Positions 1-10,251 of a stretch of 37,213 bases of DNA are shown here, piece by piece. The notes under the pieces are model-generated. The model worked only from the letters and a program-made list of their open reading frames with translations, made no database searches and had not been told where the DNA came from. The stretch is from assembly GCA_029279965.1 (NCBI GenBank), contig JAJUHJ010000018.1, forward strand, positions 1 through 37,213. Direction: 5' to 3'. Every line of letters begins with the position of its first letter. Within the stretch, counting starts at the first letter, position 1. This DNA comes from Phyllobacteriaceae bacterium (GTDB lineage Bacteria > Pseudomonadota > Alphaproteobacteria > Rhizobiales > Rhizobiaceae). The position numbers and the translations under genes were made by a program.

Positions 1-123
1 AATACCAGAGAAGTTCCCTTCAAATGTCATGCTCCAACTGTGCTTTGGAACGAACGGCATGATTCGGGCGTCCGCTCTCCGAGTTGTTATGCTGCGTAAT
101 TGATGAACCTGACATGAAAATGG

Positions 124-489
124 CTATGTCTCATCCAGACCGAGTTCCTTGCGTACCCGCTTCGTCAGCCCGCGGGCGACAAGGCGGTAGCTCTCCTCAA
201 GATATCCTTCCAGGACCGCATCATCCACGATCTCGCGCCCGTAGCGCTGAAGCCATTTCATCCCGCGCGAAGCGAGATAAGGCGCTGGCCTCAGCCCCGG
301 TTCGTCCTTGAGAATCTCGTAGGTGATGTCGGAGCACTTGAATGTGATGCCAAGATCATCCCCCTTGCTCCATCCGGCGATGGCGAAAACTCTCCCCCCA
401 ACCTTCCACACATGCGCACCACCCCACTGCACCACGTGTGTGGTATGCGGGAGGGAGGCGCAGAAGCTGTTATAGTCTTCGATCTGCAA
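124..489 (-). CDS. MmcQ/YjbR-like DNA-binding protein family
   Basis: A 121-residue protein of the MmcQ/YjbR (CyaY-like fold) family. The family pattern is visible: an N-terminal helix, then VVQWGGAHVWKVGGRVFAI, a short segment with TFKCSD, and the conserved PAPYLASRGMKWLQ region near residues 67-80. Members are small and single-domain; the double-wing fold is described as DNA-binding, but the cellular role is poorly defined. The start is a TTG with GAGG six bases upstream. An ATG slightly upstream lies in another frame, and the TTG matches where relatives begin. It sits 21 bases downstream of the clpB stop on the same strand, so it is probably read from the clpB transcript. Family call is confident; function is not. 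Confidence 0.85.
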   Translation of the reverse strand: MQIEDYNSFCASLPHTTHVVQWGGAHVWKVGGRVFAIAGWSKGDDLGITFKCSDITYEILKDEPGLRPAPYLASRGMKWLQRYGREIVDDAVLEGYLEESYRLVARGLTKRVRKELGLDET

Positions 490-510
490 CCGCGCCTCGC
501 CCTTTCCATC

Positions 511-3123
511 CTATGCCGCGTTCTCGACCGCCTCCCCCGCGTCCCTGCGCGAGCGGAAATTCAGCCGATCGGAGCCCGCGGTCACCTTGACAGTCGATCC
601 GTCGAGAACGTCGCCCATCAATATCCTTTCCGCAAGCGGATCCTGCAACTCCTTCTGCATGACGCGCTTCAAAGGACGGGCACCATAGGCCGGATCATAG
701 CCCTTGTTGGCCAGCCAATCGATCGCCTCCTGCTCCATGTCCAATCTGATCTTCCGGTCCTCCAGCAGGCGTTCGATGCGCTCAAGCTGAATCCGCACGA
801 TCGCACCCATATCCTGCCGGCGAAGCCGGTGGAACAGGATCACCTCGTCCACGCGATTGAGGAACTCCGGCCGGAAGGCAGCCCGCACCACCCCCATCAC
901 CTCATCGCGGACCTTGTCGACGTCTTCGCCTTCGGCAAGATTGACGAGAAATTCCGCGCCCAGATTCGATGTCATGATGATGAGCGTGTTCCGGAAATCG
1001 ACGGTCCGCCCCTGACCATCGGTCAGCCGTCCGTCGTCGAGCACCTGGAGCAGCACGTTGAACACATCCTGGTGCGCCTTTTCGATCTCATCGAAAAGAA
1101 TCACCTGATACGGCCTGCGACGCACTGCCTCGGTCAACACGCCGCCTTCCTCGTAACCGACATAGCCGGGAGGCGCGCCGATAAGCCGAGCCACGGAATG
1201 CTTCTCCATGAATTCGGACATATCGATTCGCACCATTGCGTGCTCATCGTCGAAAAGGAAGTTGGCAAGCGCCTTGGTAAGCTCGGTTTTGCCCACGCCT
1301 GTGGGGCCGAGAAACATGAACGAGCCGATCGGCCGGTTCGGATCCTGCAGCCCCGCGCGGGCGCGGCGCACCGCCTTGGAAACCGCCTGCACCGCCTCGC
1401 CCTGCCCAATGACGCGCTTGGCAAGCTCGTCTTCCATCCGAAGCAGCTTCTCGCGTTCGCCCTCGAGCATTCGGTCGACCGGAATGCCGGTCCAGCGCGA
1501 AACGATGTGCGCCACGTGATCCGGCGTTACGGTCTCCTCGACCATGCTGCGAGACCCTTCGCCGGTTGCCTCCGCCTCGACCAGTCTCTTTTCCAACTCG
1601 GGAATGCGGCCATAGGCCAGTTCGCCAGCCCGCTGAAACTCACCCTTGCGCTGCGCGATGGCCAACTCGTTACGCGCTTCGTCCAATTGGCGTTTCAGAT
1701 CCGCTGCCAACCCCAGCTTGTCCTTTTCGGCAGCCCACGCACTTGTCAGCCGGGCAGATTCCTCCTCGAGATCGGCGAGCTCTTTCTCCAGCTTCTCCAG
1801 CCGGTCTTTCGAGGCCTCGTCCTTTTCCACGCGCAGCGCCTCGCGCTCGATCTTAAGCTGCATGATGCGCCGGTCGATCTCGTCCAGTTCCTCCGGTTTC
1901 GAGTCCACCTGCATCCTCAGCCGTGAAGCAGCCTCGTCCACCAGATCGATGGCCTTATCGGGGAGAAAACGGTCCGTGATGTAACGGTTCGAGAGGTTTG
2001 CCGCGGCGACGAGCGCGGAATCGGAGACGCGCACCTTATGATGCTGTTCGTATTTCTCCTTCAGTCCCCGCAAGATCGAGACGGTGTCCTCGATTGTCGG
2101 CTCGTCAATGAAGACAGGCTGGAATCGACGGGCAAGCGCTGCGTCTTTCTCCACATGCTTGCGGTATTCGTCGAGGGTCGTTGCGCCCACGCAATGCAGT
2201 TCGCCGCGCGCCAATGCCGGCTTCAGGAGGTTCGAGGCGTCCATCGCGCCATCGGCCTTGCCGGCCCCGACCAGCGTGTGCATCTCATCGATAAAGAGGA
2301 CCACGCCGCCGGCCGCTGCCTGAATTTCGGACAGCACGGCCTTCAAGCGCTCCTCGAACTCACCGCGGTACTTTGCGCCCGCGATGAGAGCGCCCATGTC
2401 GAGCGCCATCAGTTGCTTGTCCTTCAGCGATTCAGGTACGTCGCCGTTGACAATCCTGAGCGCCAGGCCCTCGGCGATGGCCGTTTTGCCGACGCCGGGC
2501 TCTCCAATCAGAACGGGATTGTTCTTTGTGCGCCGCGATAGCACCTGAATGGTGCGGCGGATTTCATCATCGCGGCCGATCACCGGATCGAGCCGGCCGG
2601 CGCGTGCATCGGCGGTGAGATCGCGCGCATACTTCTTCAGCGCATCATAGCCCTGCTCCGCATTCGCGGAATCGGCCGTACGCCCCTTGCGGAGATCGTT
2701 GATAACCTGGTTCAGCGCCGTCGGCGTCACACCGGCCTTGGTGAGGATTTCCGCCGTCTTGGCCGATTTCTCGACCGCGAGAGCAGTTAGCAGGCGCTCG
2801 ACCGTGACAAAACTGTCTCCAGCCTTCTTCGCGATCTCTTCCGCTGTCGAGAAAACCTTTGCGAGCGGCTGGGCGAGATAAAGCTGGCTGTTGCCGCCTT
2901 CGACCTTTGGCATGGCCTCGAGCGCTGCATCCACGCCGAGCTTCACGTCGCGCACATTGCCGCCAGCGCGCTCTATCAGAGAGGCGGCAAGTCCCTCATC
3001 GTCATCGGCGAGTACCTTCAAAAGGTGCTCAGGCGTGAACTGCTGGTGATTGCTGGAAAGAGCGAGCATCTGCGCGGATTGTATGAAGCCGCGCACCCTC
3101 TCTGAGTATTTTTCGATGTCCAT
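511..3123 (-). CDS. clpB: ATP-dependent chaperone ClpB (disaggregase)
   Basis: ClpB is a hexameric AAA+ unfoldase of the cytoplasm that works with DnaK/DnaJ/GrpE to pull proteins out of aggregates after heat stress. The 870 residues match the usual length. Order of domains: Clp N-terminal repeats (about 1-145), first AAA+ module with Walker A GEPGVGKT (207-214) and Walker B VVLFIDE (274-280), the coiled-coil middle domain (about 405-525) that separates ClpB from ClpA/ClpC, then the second AAA+ module with Walker A GPTGVGKT (606-613), pore loop GYVGYEEGG (653-661) and Walker B VILFDE (674-679). There is no ClpP-docking IGF-type loop evident. The ATG has a GGAG-rich stretch upstream. An RpoH-type promoter lies about 120 bases upstream. 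Confidence 0.98.
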   Translation of the reverse strand: MDIEKYSERVRGFIQSAQMLALSSNHQQFTPEHLLKVLADDDEGLAASLIERAGGNVRDVKLGVDAALEAMPKVEGGNSQLYLAQPLAKVFSTAEEIAKKAGDSFVTVERLLTALAVEKSAKTAEILTKAGVTPTALNQVINDLRKGRTADSANAEQGYDALKKYARDLTADARAGRLDPVIGRDDEIRRTIQVLSRRTKNNPVLIGEPGVGKTAIAEGLALRIVNGDVPESLKDKQLMALDMGALIAGAKYRGEFEERLKAVLSEIQAAAGGVVLFIDEMHTLVGAGKADGAMDASNLLKPALARGELHCVGATTLDEYRKHVEKDAALARRFQPVFIDEPTIEDTVSILRGLKEKYEQHHKVRVSDSALVAAANLSNRYITDRFLPDKAIDLVDEAASRLRMQVDSKPEELDEIDRRIMQLKIEREALRVEKDEASKDRLEKLEKELADLEEESARLTSAWAAEKDKLGLAADLKRQLDEARNELAIAQRKGEFQRAGELAYGRIPELEKRLVEAEATGEGSRSMVEETVTPDHVAHIVSRWTGIPVDRMLEGEREKLLRMEDELAKRVIGQGEAVQAVSKAVRRARAGLQDPNRPIGSFMFLGPTGVGKTELTKALANFLFDDEHAMVRIDMSEFMEKHSVARLIGAPPGYVGYEEGGVLTEAVRRRPYQVILFDEIEKAHQDVFNVLLQVLDDGRLTDGQGRTVDFRNTLIIMTSNLGAEFLVNLAEGEDVDKVRDEVMGVVRAAFRPEFLNRVDEVILFHRLRRQDMGAIVRIQLERIERLLEDRKIRLDMEQEAIDWLANKGYDPAYGARPLKRVMQKELQDPLAERILMGDVLDGSTVKVTAGSDRLNFRSRRDAGEAVENAA

Positions 3124-3241
3124 ATCCGTGTCTCCATCTCCATCCCGACCCGCTTGGCGGCATCGGGCAGGCTAATGTGACGAACCCCCGCAGCGATGAT
3201 GCAGATCAAGGCCGTTCCGTCGGCGGGTTCCTACTTCGAGG

Positions 3242-3270
3242 ATATGGGGACATTCTGCGCCAGCCACAAG
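3242..3270 (-). promoter_or_regulatory. Heat-shock sigma-32 (RpoH) promoter of clpB
   Basis: Read on the minus strand: CTTG (3270-3267), a 17-base spacer, then CCCCATAT (3249-3242). This matches the RpoH consensus (CTTG-rich -35, CCCCAT-type -10) in both elements and spacing. It leaves a 5' leader of roughly 110 bases before the clpB ATG at 3123. clpB is a classic RpoH target, so sequence and context agree; no experiment supports it here. Confidence 0.85.
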
Positions 3271-3291
3271 ATGGTGCGCGCGTTTACAATG

Positions 3292-3329
3292 CATTGGCCC
3301 GGAAGCCGTTTCCGGTTTCCGGGCCAATG
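3292..3329 (-). terminator. Perfect 13-bp hairpin downstream of the DUF4167 gene
   Basis: CATTGGCCCGGAA (3292-3304) pairs perfectly with TTCCGGGCCAATG (3317-3329) around a 12-base loop. It lies 41 bases past the DUF4167 stop and just upstream of the clpB promoter, so it most likely ends the DUF4167 transcript. There is no good U-tract on either side, so it may block 3' decay or need Rho rather than act as a textbook intrinsic terminator. Confidence 0.6.
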
Positions 3330-3369
3330 GGCTTATCGGTGATGAGGTGTTTAAGAAAGACGTTGGGCG

Positions 3370-4119
3370 TTAGCTCTGGGCCGCCACTTCTTCCGAATTC
3401 GAACCTTCACTCGCGTCACTGGCGGGAGCGGTTTCGACCTTGCGCGTGCGGGGACGCCTGGTGCGCTTTACCGGCTTTGGAGCGGCCTCCGCAGCACCTT
3501 CTTCCACGGACGCGTCGGAACCCTCTGTCTTGCTCGGTTGCGATTCGGTGCCTTCAGCCACCTGATGAGCATCCGTGTTCTCAGCGCCCTCAGCGGACTG
3601 GTCGTGCCCATTGGCCTTGCCGTTGGCAGCGGCCTTGCGGCGCCCGTTCGGTTTGGCCGTACTGCTGGATTTGGCTTCATCGCTGCCGTTGACCTGCCGG
3701 TCTTTCAGCGCCACCTCCGCAGGTGTCCCCTCAATGACAGGCTGAGGCCCGGAACCATCGTTGAACGGTCTGCGCTCCTCATTACCTGCGCTGGCGGTCT
3801 CCTGCTGGTCCTCGCGCGCGTCGAAATCGTCGTCTTCGCTTCTGTCACGCGCATTCTGCTGGGGCTGGGCCTGCGCCTGCGCGGCGGCGATGAGTCGATT
3901 ATAATGTTCGGCGTGCTGCAAATAATTTTCAGCCATGACACGATCACCGGAACTTTGGGCATCGCGTGCAAGTGCTGCGTATTTGTCGGCCACCTGTTGT
4001 GCCGTGCCACGGATCTTCACATCCGGACCGTTGCTTTCATAGCTGCGGGTCAGCGGATTGGGCCCCTTACGGTTGTTGCCGCGTCCGCGCATACGCCTGT
4101 TCTGCTGTTGTGGCCTCAT
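3370..4119 (-). CDS. DUF4167 domain protein
   Basis: A 249-residue protein. The N-terminal DUF4167 block starts with MRPQQQNRRMRGRGN, continues with KGPNPLTRSYESNGPDVK and a helical stretch (ADKYAALARDAQSSGDRVMAENYLQHAEHYNRL, described here as residues about 45-75 in pieces), typical of this alphaproteobacterial family. The remainder is low-complexity, charged and Ala/Glu/Ser-rich, ending in a basic KRTRRPRTRK patch, so it is probably disordered. The very basic N-terminus suggests nucleic-acid contact, but no function is established. The reading frame stays open 71 codons further upstream; I chose the internal ATG at 4119 because the family begins at MRPQQQN and AGTGGA precedes it. Confidence 0.88.
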   Translation of the reverse strand: MRPQQQNRRMRGRGNNRKGPNPLTRSYESNGPDVKIRGTAQQVADKYAALARDAQSSGDRVMAENYLQHAEHYNRLIAAAQAQAQPQQNARDRSEDDDFDAREDQQETASAGNEERRPFNDGSGPQPVIEGTPAEVALKDRQVNGSDEAKSSSTAKPNGRRKAAANGKANGHDQSAEGAENTDAHQVAEGTESQPSKTEGSDASVEEGAAEAAPKPVKRTRRPRTRKVETAPASDASEGSNSEEVAAQS

Positions 4120-4429
4120 TCCACTCTCTTCGTTTGAGACGGCTATCGATTGATCGAATCGCGTGTTGGTTGGTGAAGGACAACGGGCGTGAAAGCCGTT
4201 TTCCTTACATCTCTCCCCGGCGGTGTACCGCACCCGTAAACGCGGCCGCGAATGCCATGCCCGACCTGCTTCGTATCCACTGGCCGAATGATCCCCGCAC
4301 GAAGCAAATGCGTCGAAAGCGCAAGAAGGCAATCTGTCCGCGGGAACCGAATCGAAAACGGCGCTGCCTGCTTCGTCTCATCCGGCAGGCGGAACCTAGC
4401 GGCATTCCAACTGTTTGCCAAGCGTTTTT
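4120..4429. other. 310-base gap between prmC and the DUF4167 gene
   Basis: This gap must hold the DUF4167 promoter on the minus strand, but I see no convincing -35/-10 pair. A 96-codon minus-strand frame begins at 4433 with an ATGA overlap of the prmC stop and ends at 4143; its product has no recognisable family and an unconvincing composition, so I do not call it a gene. Confidence 0.5.
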
Positions 4430-5338
4430 TCATCCGGTCATTTTCGGCGCCGATGGGCTGTCGATCTTGAAGGCGATCGCCCGATCGCGACCGCCGAGAT
4501 CCCGCGCCGCATCCACGGCGCGATATCCACGCTCGGCAAATATGCCGACGACTCCCGCCTTCTGATCGTGACCCGTTTCCACAGCGATAAGCCCGTACTC
4601 GGTCAAATAGCGATGCGCATGTGCAGCGATCGATCTGTATGCATTCAAACCGTCCGCTCCTCCATCGAGTGCGGCAAGCGGATCATGCTCACGAACTTCG
4701 CGCTGAAGCGTTTTCAAATCACCCGTGCGAATATAGGGCGGATTGGAAACGATGAGGTCGAATACACCTTCGACATTATCCAGCCAGTTGGATCTGAGCG
4801 CGGTAAACCTTTCGGTATATCCGTTCAGTTGGGCGTTCAGACAGGCTGTTTCAAGAGCGTCCAGCGAAATATCGGTCGCTGTCACCATCGCCTCGGGCAC
4901 AATGCTCAAAAGCGCCAGCGCAATCGCGCCCGTTCCCGTCCCCAGGTCCAGGATACGGCAACACCCGCAATGTTCCGCGATTCGCCGGGCATGTTCGGCA
5001 GCCAGGTCCACAAGCGTCTCGGTGTCCGGACGGGGTTCAAGCGTGGCCGGTGAAAGTTTCAACGACAGTCCATAGAAGGCGCGATAGCCGAGAATGCGGT
5101 GGACCGGTGTGCCGGCACACCGCTGCCCGATGGCCGATTGCACGGCCTCCACACCTTCCACCGCCCTGTCCGGCGATGAAATGGCTTCAGCACGTGTTGT
5201 TCCGGTGAAGTGTTCCACAAGCAGCCGCGCCTCAAGGCCAGGATCGTCTATCCCCGCCTCTTCCAGGCAGCGCCTTGCCCAATCCAACAGGTCACCGAGT
5301 GCCGGCGGCCGAGAACGCTGTTGAGACAGCTCAGCCAT
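4430..5338 (-). CDS. prmC: Release factor glutamine methyltransferase PrmC
   Basis: PrmC (HemK) transfers a methyl group from SAM to the glutamine of the GGQ motif in release factors RF1 and RF2, raising termination efficiency. The 302-residue protein shows an N-terminal helical domain (about 1-85), the EPRPDTE segment (101-107), SAM motif I DLGTGTGA (131-138) and the N6/glutamine-methyltransferase signature NPPY (199-202). The start at 5338 overlaps the end of prfA by eight bases, tying expression of the enzyme to its substrate RF1. A longer frame reaches 17 codons into prfA, but MAELSQQR fits family starts better. Member of the lysC-ptsP-prfA-prmC unit. Confidence 0.95.
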   Translation of the reverse strand: MAELSQQRSRPPALGDLLDWARRCLEEAGIDDPGLEARLLVEHFTGTTRAEAISSPDRAVEGVEAVQSAIGQRCAGTPVHRILGYRAFYGLSLKLSPATLEPRPDTETLVDLAAEHARRIAEHCGCCRILDLGTGTGAIALALLSIVPEAMVTATDISLDALETACLNAQLNGYTERFTALRSNWLDNVEGVFDLIVSNPPYIRTGDLKTLQREVREHDPLAALDGGADGLNAYRSIAAHAHRYLTEYGLIAVETGHDQKAGVVGIFAERGYRAVDAARDLGGRDRAIAFKIDSPSAPKMTG

Positions 5339-6410
5339 CCATTCCTGTCTCGGCCAAAAGCTTCGACTGGTGATCGGCAACAAGAGCATCGATCACTTCA
5401 TCGAGTTCGCCTTCCATCACCCGATCGAGCTTATAGAGCGTCAGATTGATACGATGATCCGTCACCCGTCCCTGAGGGAAATTGTAGGTGCGGATGCGTT
5501 CGGACCGGTCGCCGGTTCCAACCTGCAGCCGCCGCGTCTCCGAGCGCTCCTCTGCGGCCTTCGTACGTTCGGCATCGAATAGGCGTGCACGCAGCACCTG
5601 CATGGCGCGCGCCCGATTCTGGTGCTGGGATTTTTCTGCCTGCACCACCACGATACCTGACGGGATATGTGTGACCCGCACGGCCGAGTCCGTCGTGTTC
5701 ACGTGCTGCCCGCCCGCTCCGGATGCGCGCATGGTGTCGATGCGGATATCCTCCGGCCGGATGTCGACGTCCACTTCTTCTGCCTCCGGCAGAACCGCGA
5801 CCGTCGCCGCCGACGTATGGATACGCCCTTGCGTCTCGGTTGCCGGTACCCGTTGAACACGGTGCACACCGGATTCGAACTTCAGGCGGGAAAATACACC
5901 GCGCCCGGAAACCGAGGCGATGATTTCCTTATAGCCGCCGGCTTCGCCTTCGCTGGCCGAGACCACTTCCACGCGCCAGCCCTGATCGCTTGCGTAGCGC
6001 TCATACATGCGGAACAGGTCGCCGGCGAACAGCGCTGCTTCATGTCCTCCCGTTCCGGCTCGAATCTCGAGGATGGCGTCCTTCCGGTCGGCTTCATCCT
6101 TGGGCAGAAGCATCACCCGCAGCTCCTCCTGCAAGGTTTCCATCCGCTCGTTAACGTCCTTGCGATCTGCTTCCGCCAGCTCGCGCATTTCCCGCTCGGT
6201 GGACCCGTCGGCGATCATGGCATCTAGATCGGCAATCTCATCTTCAGCGCTCTTCAGCGCGCGAATCTTGCCGGCGATGTCCTGCAAGTCCGCATATTCG
6301 GCAGCGAGCTTCACATAAGCGTCGGGCGACGGGCCAGCTGCCATCTGCGTCTCGATCAACTCGAAACGTTTCAGCACCTGGTCCATGCGCTCGCGCGGCA
6401 GCTCAGTCAT
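5331..6410 (-). CDS. prfA: Peptide chain release factor 1
   Basis: RF1 reads UAA and UAG stop codons and triggers peptidyl-tRNA hydrolysis in the ribosome. The 359 residues match the usual length. The stop-codon-reading tripeptide PAT lies in [14 protein letters not shown], and the catalytic GGQ lies in [19 protein letters not shown] (rather than SPF) identifies RF1 and not RF2. The N-terminal half is the helical RF1-type domain. It sits 17 bases after ptsP and overlaps prmC, its modifying enzyme. Confidence 0.98.
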   Translation of the reverse strand: MTELPRERMDQVLKRFELIETQMAAGPSPDAYVKLAAEYADLQDIAGKIRALKSAEDEIADLDAMIADGSTEREMRELAEADRKDVNERMETLQEELRVMLLPKDEADRKDAILEIRAGTGGHEAALFAGDLFRMYERYASDQGWRVEVVSASEGEAGGYKEIIASVSGRGVFSRLKFESGVHRVQRVPATETQGRIHTSAATVAVLPEAEEVDVDIRPEDIRIDTMRASGAGGQHVNTTDSAVRVTHIPSGIVVVQAEKSQHQNRARAMQVLRARLFDAERTKAAEERSETRRLQVGTGDRSERIRTYNFPQGRVTDHRINLTLYKLDRVMEGELDEVIDALVADHQSKLLAETGMDG

Positions 6411-6427
6411 TTATCGCTCTTGGAATC

Positions 6428-8698
6428 TCAGACAGGAATATCGTGCTTCTCGGCAAATTGCCTCAGCTCGGAGCGGATATCGGCTTTCGCGCCGTGATTG
6501 GCAAGGGCGTCGTCCATCAGTTCCGTCAGTTCCGCAAGCGGCACCTCGCACAGCATGGCCTTCACCGGACCGATGGCAGCGGGGGCCATCGATATGGAGC
6601 GGAAACCGATACCGATAAGCGCCATGGCCGAAATCGGGCGTCCCGCGAGCTCTCCACACAGGGTCACCGGGGTATGACTCGCCTGACCTGCCTGAGCGAT
6701 CTGGCGCAGAAGCCGTAGAAACGGCACGCCGAGCGGGTCGAACCGATCCGAGATGAGTGTATTGCCACGATCGGTGGCAGTGACGAACTGGAACAGATCA
6801 TTGGAACCGACCGAAACGAAATCCACCGCCTGCATCAGTTCATCGAGCTGCCATAGAAGCGCGGGAACCTCGATCATCGAGCCCAGCTTCAGGCTGGTAG
6901 GCAGAAGATAGGCGAAACGCGACAGATGCCGCACCTCGCGATCGATAATCGCGCGCGCCTGGCGGATCTCCTCCACCTCCGTCACCATCGGCAGCATCAG
7001 CTTCAGCTCGCGCCCGCCAGCCGCCTTCAGCAACGCCCGGATCTGCGTACGCAACAGGCCCGGCCGGTCTAGCGTCAGGCGTATTGCCCGCCAGCCGAGA
7101 GCCGGGTTTTCCTCGTGCAGGGCGCCCTTGAAATAGGGCAACACCTTGTCGCCGCCTATGTCTATCGTGCGGAAGGTCACCGGCCGGTTGCCCGCAGCGT
7201 CGAGAACTTCGCGATAAAGCCGCTCCTGCGCCTCCACGCGGGGGAAGGTCGAAGCAACCATGAACTGCAACTCGGTGCGGAAGAGGCCGATTCCGGCCGC
7301 ACCCGACTGCGCGAGTTGCGGCAGATCGACCGCAAGCCCGGCATTCATCATAAGCTCCACCGGAACGCCGTCTTTTGTTACCGAGGGCTTGTTGCGCAGT
7401 TCACGATAAAGCCGCTGCCGCCGCGCGCGGAAACGTACCTTCTCCGCATAGGCCGTCTCGATATCGGCCTGTGGCCGCAGGTGCACCTGCCCCTCTTCGC
7501 CGTCGACGATGATAGGATCGCCGTTTTCCGACATGGAAACGGCACCTTTGGCCTGTCCCACCGTCGGGACGCCTAGAGCCCGGGCCACGATGACGATATG
7601 GCTGGTCGGGGCACCCTCTTCCAGCACCAGGCCGCGCAACCGTTCACGCGGATAATCAAGCAGTTCCGCCGCGCCCATGGAGCGGGCAACGAGAATCGCA
7701 TCCCTTGGCATCACCTCGGCGAGCGCATCCGGACCGCGCCCCATGAGCTGGCGCAGCAATCTGTTGCCCAGATCGTCGAAATCGCTCATACGCTCGCGCA
7801 AATAAGGATCCGTCATGTGCAGCATGCGCGCGCGCATATCGCTCTGTACCTTTTCCACCGCCGCTTCAGCGGTTAAGCCATTCTCGATCGCCTCCTGCAG
7901 CCGCCGCGCCCAGCCATGGTCGTTGGCAAACATCCGATAGGCTTCCAGCACCGCCCGGTGCTCACCCTCGAACGCCACGTCGCGTCGCGACAGCATATCG
8001 TCGATGGATAGCCTCAGAGAACTCAGCGCCTCGTCAAGCCGCTCCAGTTCACGCTCGGAATCCTCGTTGAACAGATTGGTGACGACGATGCGCGGCTCGT
8101 GAAGGATGACGTGACCGAGCCCGATTCCCTCGTTGAAGGGCAGCGCCTTCATCGTGACGGAGCGCCGCAGGTCGAGTTCTATTCCCGGTCGGTTGAGCCG
8201 CGCCAGATCGCCGGTGGCAATCATCTCGGCGATCACCATCGCCACCGTCTCCAGCGCCTCCATCTCGTCCTCACGATAATGGCGCATTGTGCGGTTCTGC
8301 ACGACGAGCACACCCATTACCCGGCCGGCTCGCAGCACCGGCACACCCAGGAAGGAGTGGTAGATCTCCTCGCCGGTCTCCGGCAGATAAGCAAAGGCGG
8401 GGTGGTTCTGGGCGTCGACGAGATTGAGTGGCCGGGCGCTGGCGGCAATGGTGCCTACCAGCCCTTGTCCAAGGCGCAGTTGCGCCAGATGGACCGCGTT
8501 CGGATTAAGACCCTCGGTCGCGTAAAGCTCCAGGATGGAGTCGGCGCGCAGGATATAGAGTGAGCAAACCTCAGCGACAACGTTCTGCGCGATCTCGCGG
8601 ACAATATGATCCAGCCGCTCCTGCGGCTCGAGAGGCTCCGCCATCATTTCGCGGAGACGTTTCAGCAATACACGTGGGCCGGCGCTAGTCTCTCGCAT
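6428..8698 (-). CDS. ptsP: PTS enzyme I-Ntr (phosphoenolpyruvate-protein phosphotransferase PtsP)
   Basis: First enzyme of the nitrogen PTS: it autophosphorylates from PEP and passes phosphate to NPr and then EIIA-Ntr, a regulatory chain that senses glutamine/2-oxoglutarate rather than importing sugar. Domains over 756 residues: an N-terminal GAF sensor (about 25-165), the enzyme I N-terminal region, the phosphohistidine swivel domain with GAPTSHIVIVARALGVPT (active His near 367), and the C-terminal PEP-binding TIM barrel with GIGLFRTE, ALGWRAIR and CGELAGR. The frame extends 21 codons upstream to a TTG, but ATG at 8698 has GGAGAGA six bases upstream and matches relatives. It lies 70 bases downstream of lysC. 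Confidence 0.96.
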   Translation of the reverse strand: MRETSAGPRVLLKRLREMMAEPLEPQERLDHIVREIAQNVVAEVCSLYILRADSILELYATEGLNPNAVHLAQLRLGQGLVGTIAASARPLNLVDAQNHPAFAYLPETGEEIYHSFLGVPVLRAGRVMGVLVVQNRTMRHYREDEMEALETVAMVIAEMIATGDLARLNRPGIELDLRRSVTMKALPFNEGIGLGHVILHEPRIVVTNLFNEDSERELERLDEALSSLRLSIDDMLSRRDVAFEGEHRAVLEAYRMFANDHGWARRLQEAIENGLTAEAAVEKVQSDMRARMLHMTDPYLRERMSDFDDLGNRLLRQLMGRGPDALAEVMPRDAILVARSMGAAELLDYPRERLRGLVLEEGAPTSHIVIVARALGVPTVGQAKGAVSMSENGDPIIVDGEEGQVHLRPQADIETAYAEKVRFRARRQRLYRELRNKPSVTKDGVPVELMMNAGLAVDLPQLAQSGAAGIGLFRTELQFMVASTFPRVEAQERLYREVLDAAGNRPVTFRTIDIGGDKVLPYFKGALHEENPALGWRAIRLTLDRPGLLRTQIRALLKAAGGRELKLMLPMVTEVEEIRQARAIIDREVRHLSRFAYLLPTSLKLGSMIEVPALLWQLDELMQAVDFVSVGSNDLFQFVTATDRGNTLISDRFDPLGVPFLRLLRQIAQAGQASHTPVTLCGELAGRPISAMALIGIGFRSISMAPAAIGPVKAMLCEVPLAELTELMDDALANHGAKADIRSELRQFAEKHDIPV

Positions 8699-8768
8699 CG
8701 GATCTCTCCACGGACTCGCCGGGCTGCCAACGGCAGCACCTGAAGCCAGGTTCAAAGACAAGTGTCTT

Positions 8769-10043
8769 TTATTGCTTATCCAGACCGTAAACGGAATGCA
8801 AAGTCCGCACGGCCAATTCCGCGTAGGGACCGTCGATAAGGATGGAAATTTTTATTTCCGATGTTGTGATGGCGCGAATATTGATGCCTTTTTCCGCCAG
8901 TGCCTTGAACGCGGTCGCGGCCACGCCGGTGTGGCTGCGCATGCCGATGCCAATGACTGACACTTTCACCAGCCCGGTTTCCGACTGGATGGCGTCGAAA
9001 CCGATGCCGTTGCGGACATTCTCGAGGACGCCGACCGCTTTTTCCACATCGCTCGCGGGCACGGTAAAGGTCATATCCGTTCGCGATCCGTCCTCGGATA
9101 CGTTCTGGACGATCATGTCGACATTGATGTTGGCCTCGGCCAGAGGCCCGAAAATGCCGGCGGAGACGCCCGGCCTGTCGGCCAGCCGGCGCAACGAAAT
9201 CTGCGCCTCGTCCTTTGCATAGGCGATGCCGGTAACGACTTGCTGTTCCACGATTTCATCCTCGTCGCAAATAAGCGTGCCGGGCGGATTGTCGAAATCG
9301 CCCATTCCCGGCGCGTCCGGGTCCTCGAATGACGATCTGACGAAGGTTCTGACCCGATGCACCATGGCCAACTCGACAGAGCGGACCTGCAGAACCTTGG
9401 CCCCGAGGGAGGCCATTTCCAGCATTTCCTCGAAAGATATTCTTGCCAGCCGACGCGCCTTCGGCTCAACGCGCGGATCGGTCGTGTAGACGCCATCCAC
9501 ATCCGTGTAGATGTCACAGCGATCTGCCGCCAGACCGGCAGCAACAGCAACCGCGCTCGTATCCGACCCGCCACGGCCCAGCGTGGCAATACGGTTATCG
9601 GGCGCAATGCCCTGGAAACCGGTTATCACCGCCACTTGTCCAAGACCCATGCGCCGCACGATCTCGCTGCCGTCGACGTCGAGAATACGCGCTGCGCCGT
9701 GGCCATTGTCGGTGCGAATGGGAATTTGCCAGCCCTGCCAAGAGCGCGCGTCGACGCCGATCGACTGCAACGCGATTGCCAGAAGCCCGCTCGTCACCTG
9801 TTCGCCCGAAGCAACGATCGCATCATATTCGCGTGCGTCGTAGATGGGCGAAGCGGCACCCGTGGCGAGGGGCATACTGCGCACCCAGTCAACGAGTTCA
9901 TTGGTCTTTCCCGCCATTGCGGAGACCACAACGGCCACCTCATGCCCCGCATCCACCTCGCGTTTGACGTGACGTGCCACATTGTGGATGCGGTCCAAAT
10001 CGGCGACGGAGGTTCCGCCGAATTTCATCACGAGACGCGCCAT
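8769..10043 (-). CDS. lysC: Aspartate kinase
   Basis: Phosphorylates aspartate, the committed step toward lysine, threonine and methionine. The 424-residue, single-function enzyme shows the kinase signature KFGGTSVADLD (7-17), GRGGSDTSA (156-164) and TDVDGVYTTDPR (180-191), followed by two ACT domains (about 265-424) that carry allosteric control by end products. It lacks a homoserine dehydrogenase part. It heads the lysC-ptsP-prfA-prmC unit; AAGGAAA precedes the ATG. An internal start giving a separate beta subunit is known in some bacteria but I did not identify one here. The 208-base gap to ubiG holds divergent promoters; CTTGCG-N17-ATATTG on the minus strand is only a weak candidate. Confidence 0.97.
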   Translation of the reverse strand: MARLVMKFGGTSVADLDRIHNVARHVKREVDAGHEVAVVVSAMAGKTNELVDWVRSMPLATGAASPIYDAREYDAIVASGEQVTSGLLAIALQSIGVDARSWQGWQIPIRTDNGHGAARILDVDGSEIVRRMGLGQVAVITGFQGIAPDNRIATLGRGGSDTSAVAVAAGLAADRCDIYTDVDGVYTTDPRVEPKARRLARISFEEMLEMASLGAKVLQVRSVELAMVHRVRTFVRSSFEDPDAPGMGDFDNPPGTLICDEDEIVEQQVVTGIAYAKDEAQISLRRLADRPGVSAGIFGPLAEANINVDMIVQNVSEDGSRTDMTFTVPASDVEKAVGVLENVRNGIGFDAIQSETGLVKVSVIGIGMRSHTGVAATAFKALAEKGINIRAITTSEIKISILIDGPYAELAVRTLHSVYGLDKQ

Positions 10044-10251
10044 GGTTCTGGGTCAGTTTCCTTGCCATCGCCGGTGGAATAACAGCCGGACGTTCGGAAT
10101 TTCCATGCCGCCCGGAATGCGGCGAGCCTTCAATATCGAAAGGTCGGATAATCCGCAAGCAAGCTCCTCTATAAGTCGCGCATCAATACGCCAGCCTTGA
10201 CATCACGTCCGCTGCATCCGACTTCATGGCTTCGTCAAAGGAGACCATGCG

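Noticed and set aside
1-123. Left edge
   Set aside because: No gene, and no convincing terminator for the MmcQ/YjbR gene; short inverted stretches around CATG are too weak.
412-1926. 504-codon plus-strand open frame
   Set aside because: Wholly antisense to clpB; its product has no family features and follows the reverse-frame pattern of a high-GC gene.
4143-4433. 96-codon minus-strand frame starting with an ATGA overlap of the prmC stop
   Set aside because: The overlap is attractive, but the product shows no family pattern and no persuasive codon bias; kept only as a note on the gap.
8699-8761. 21-codon TTG-started extension of ptsP
   Set aside because: The ATG at 8698 has an excellent ribosome-binding site and matches family starts.
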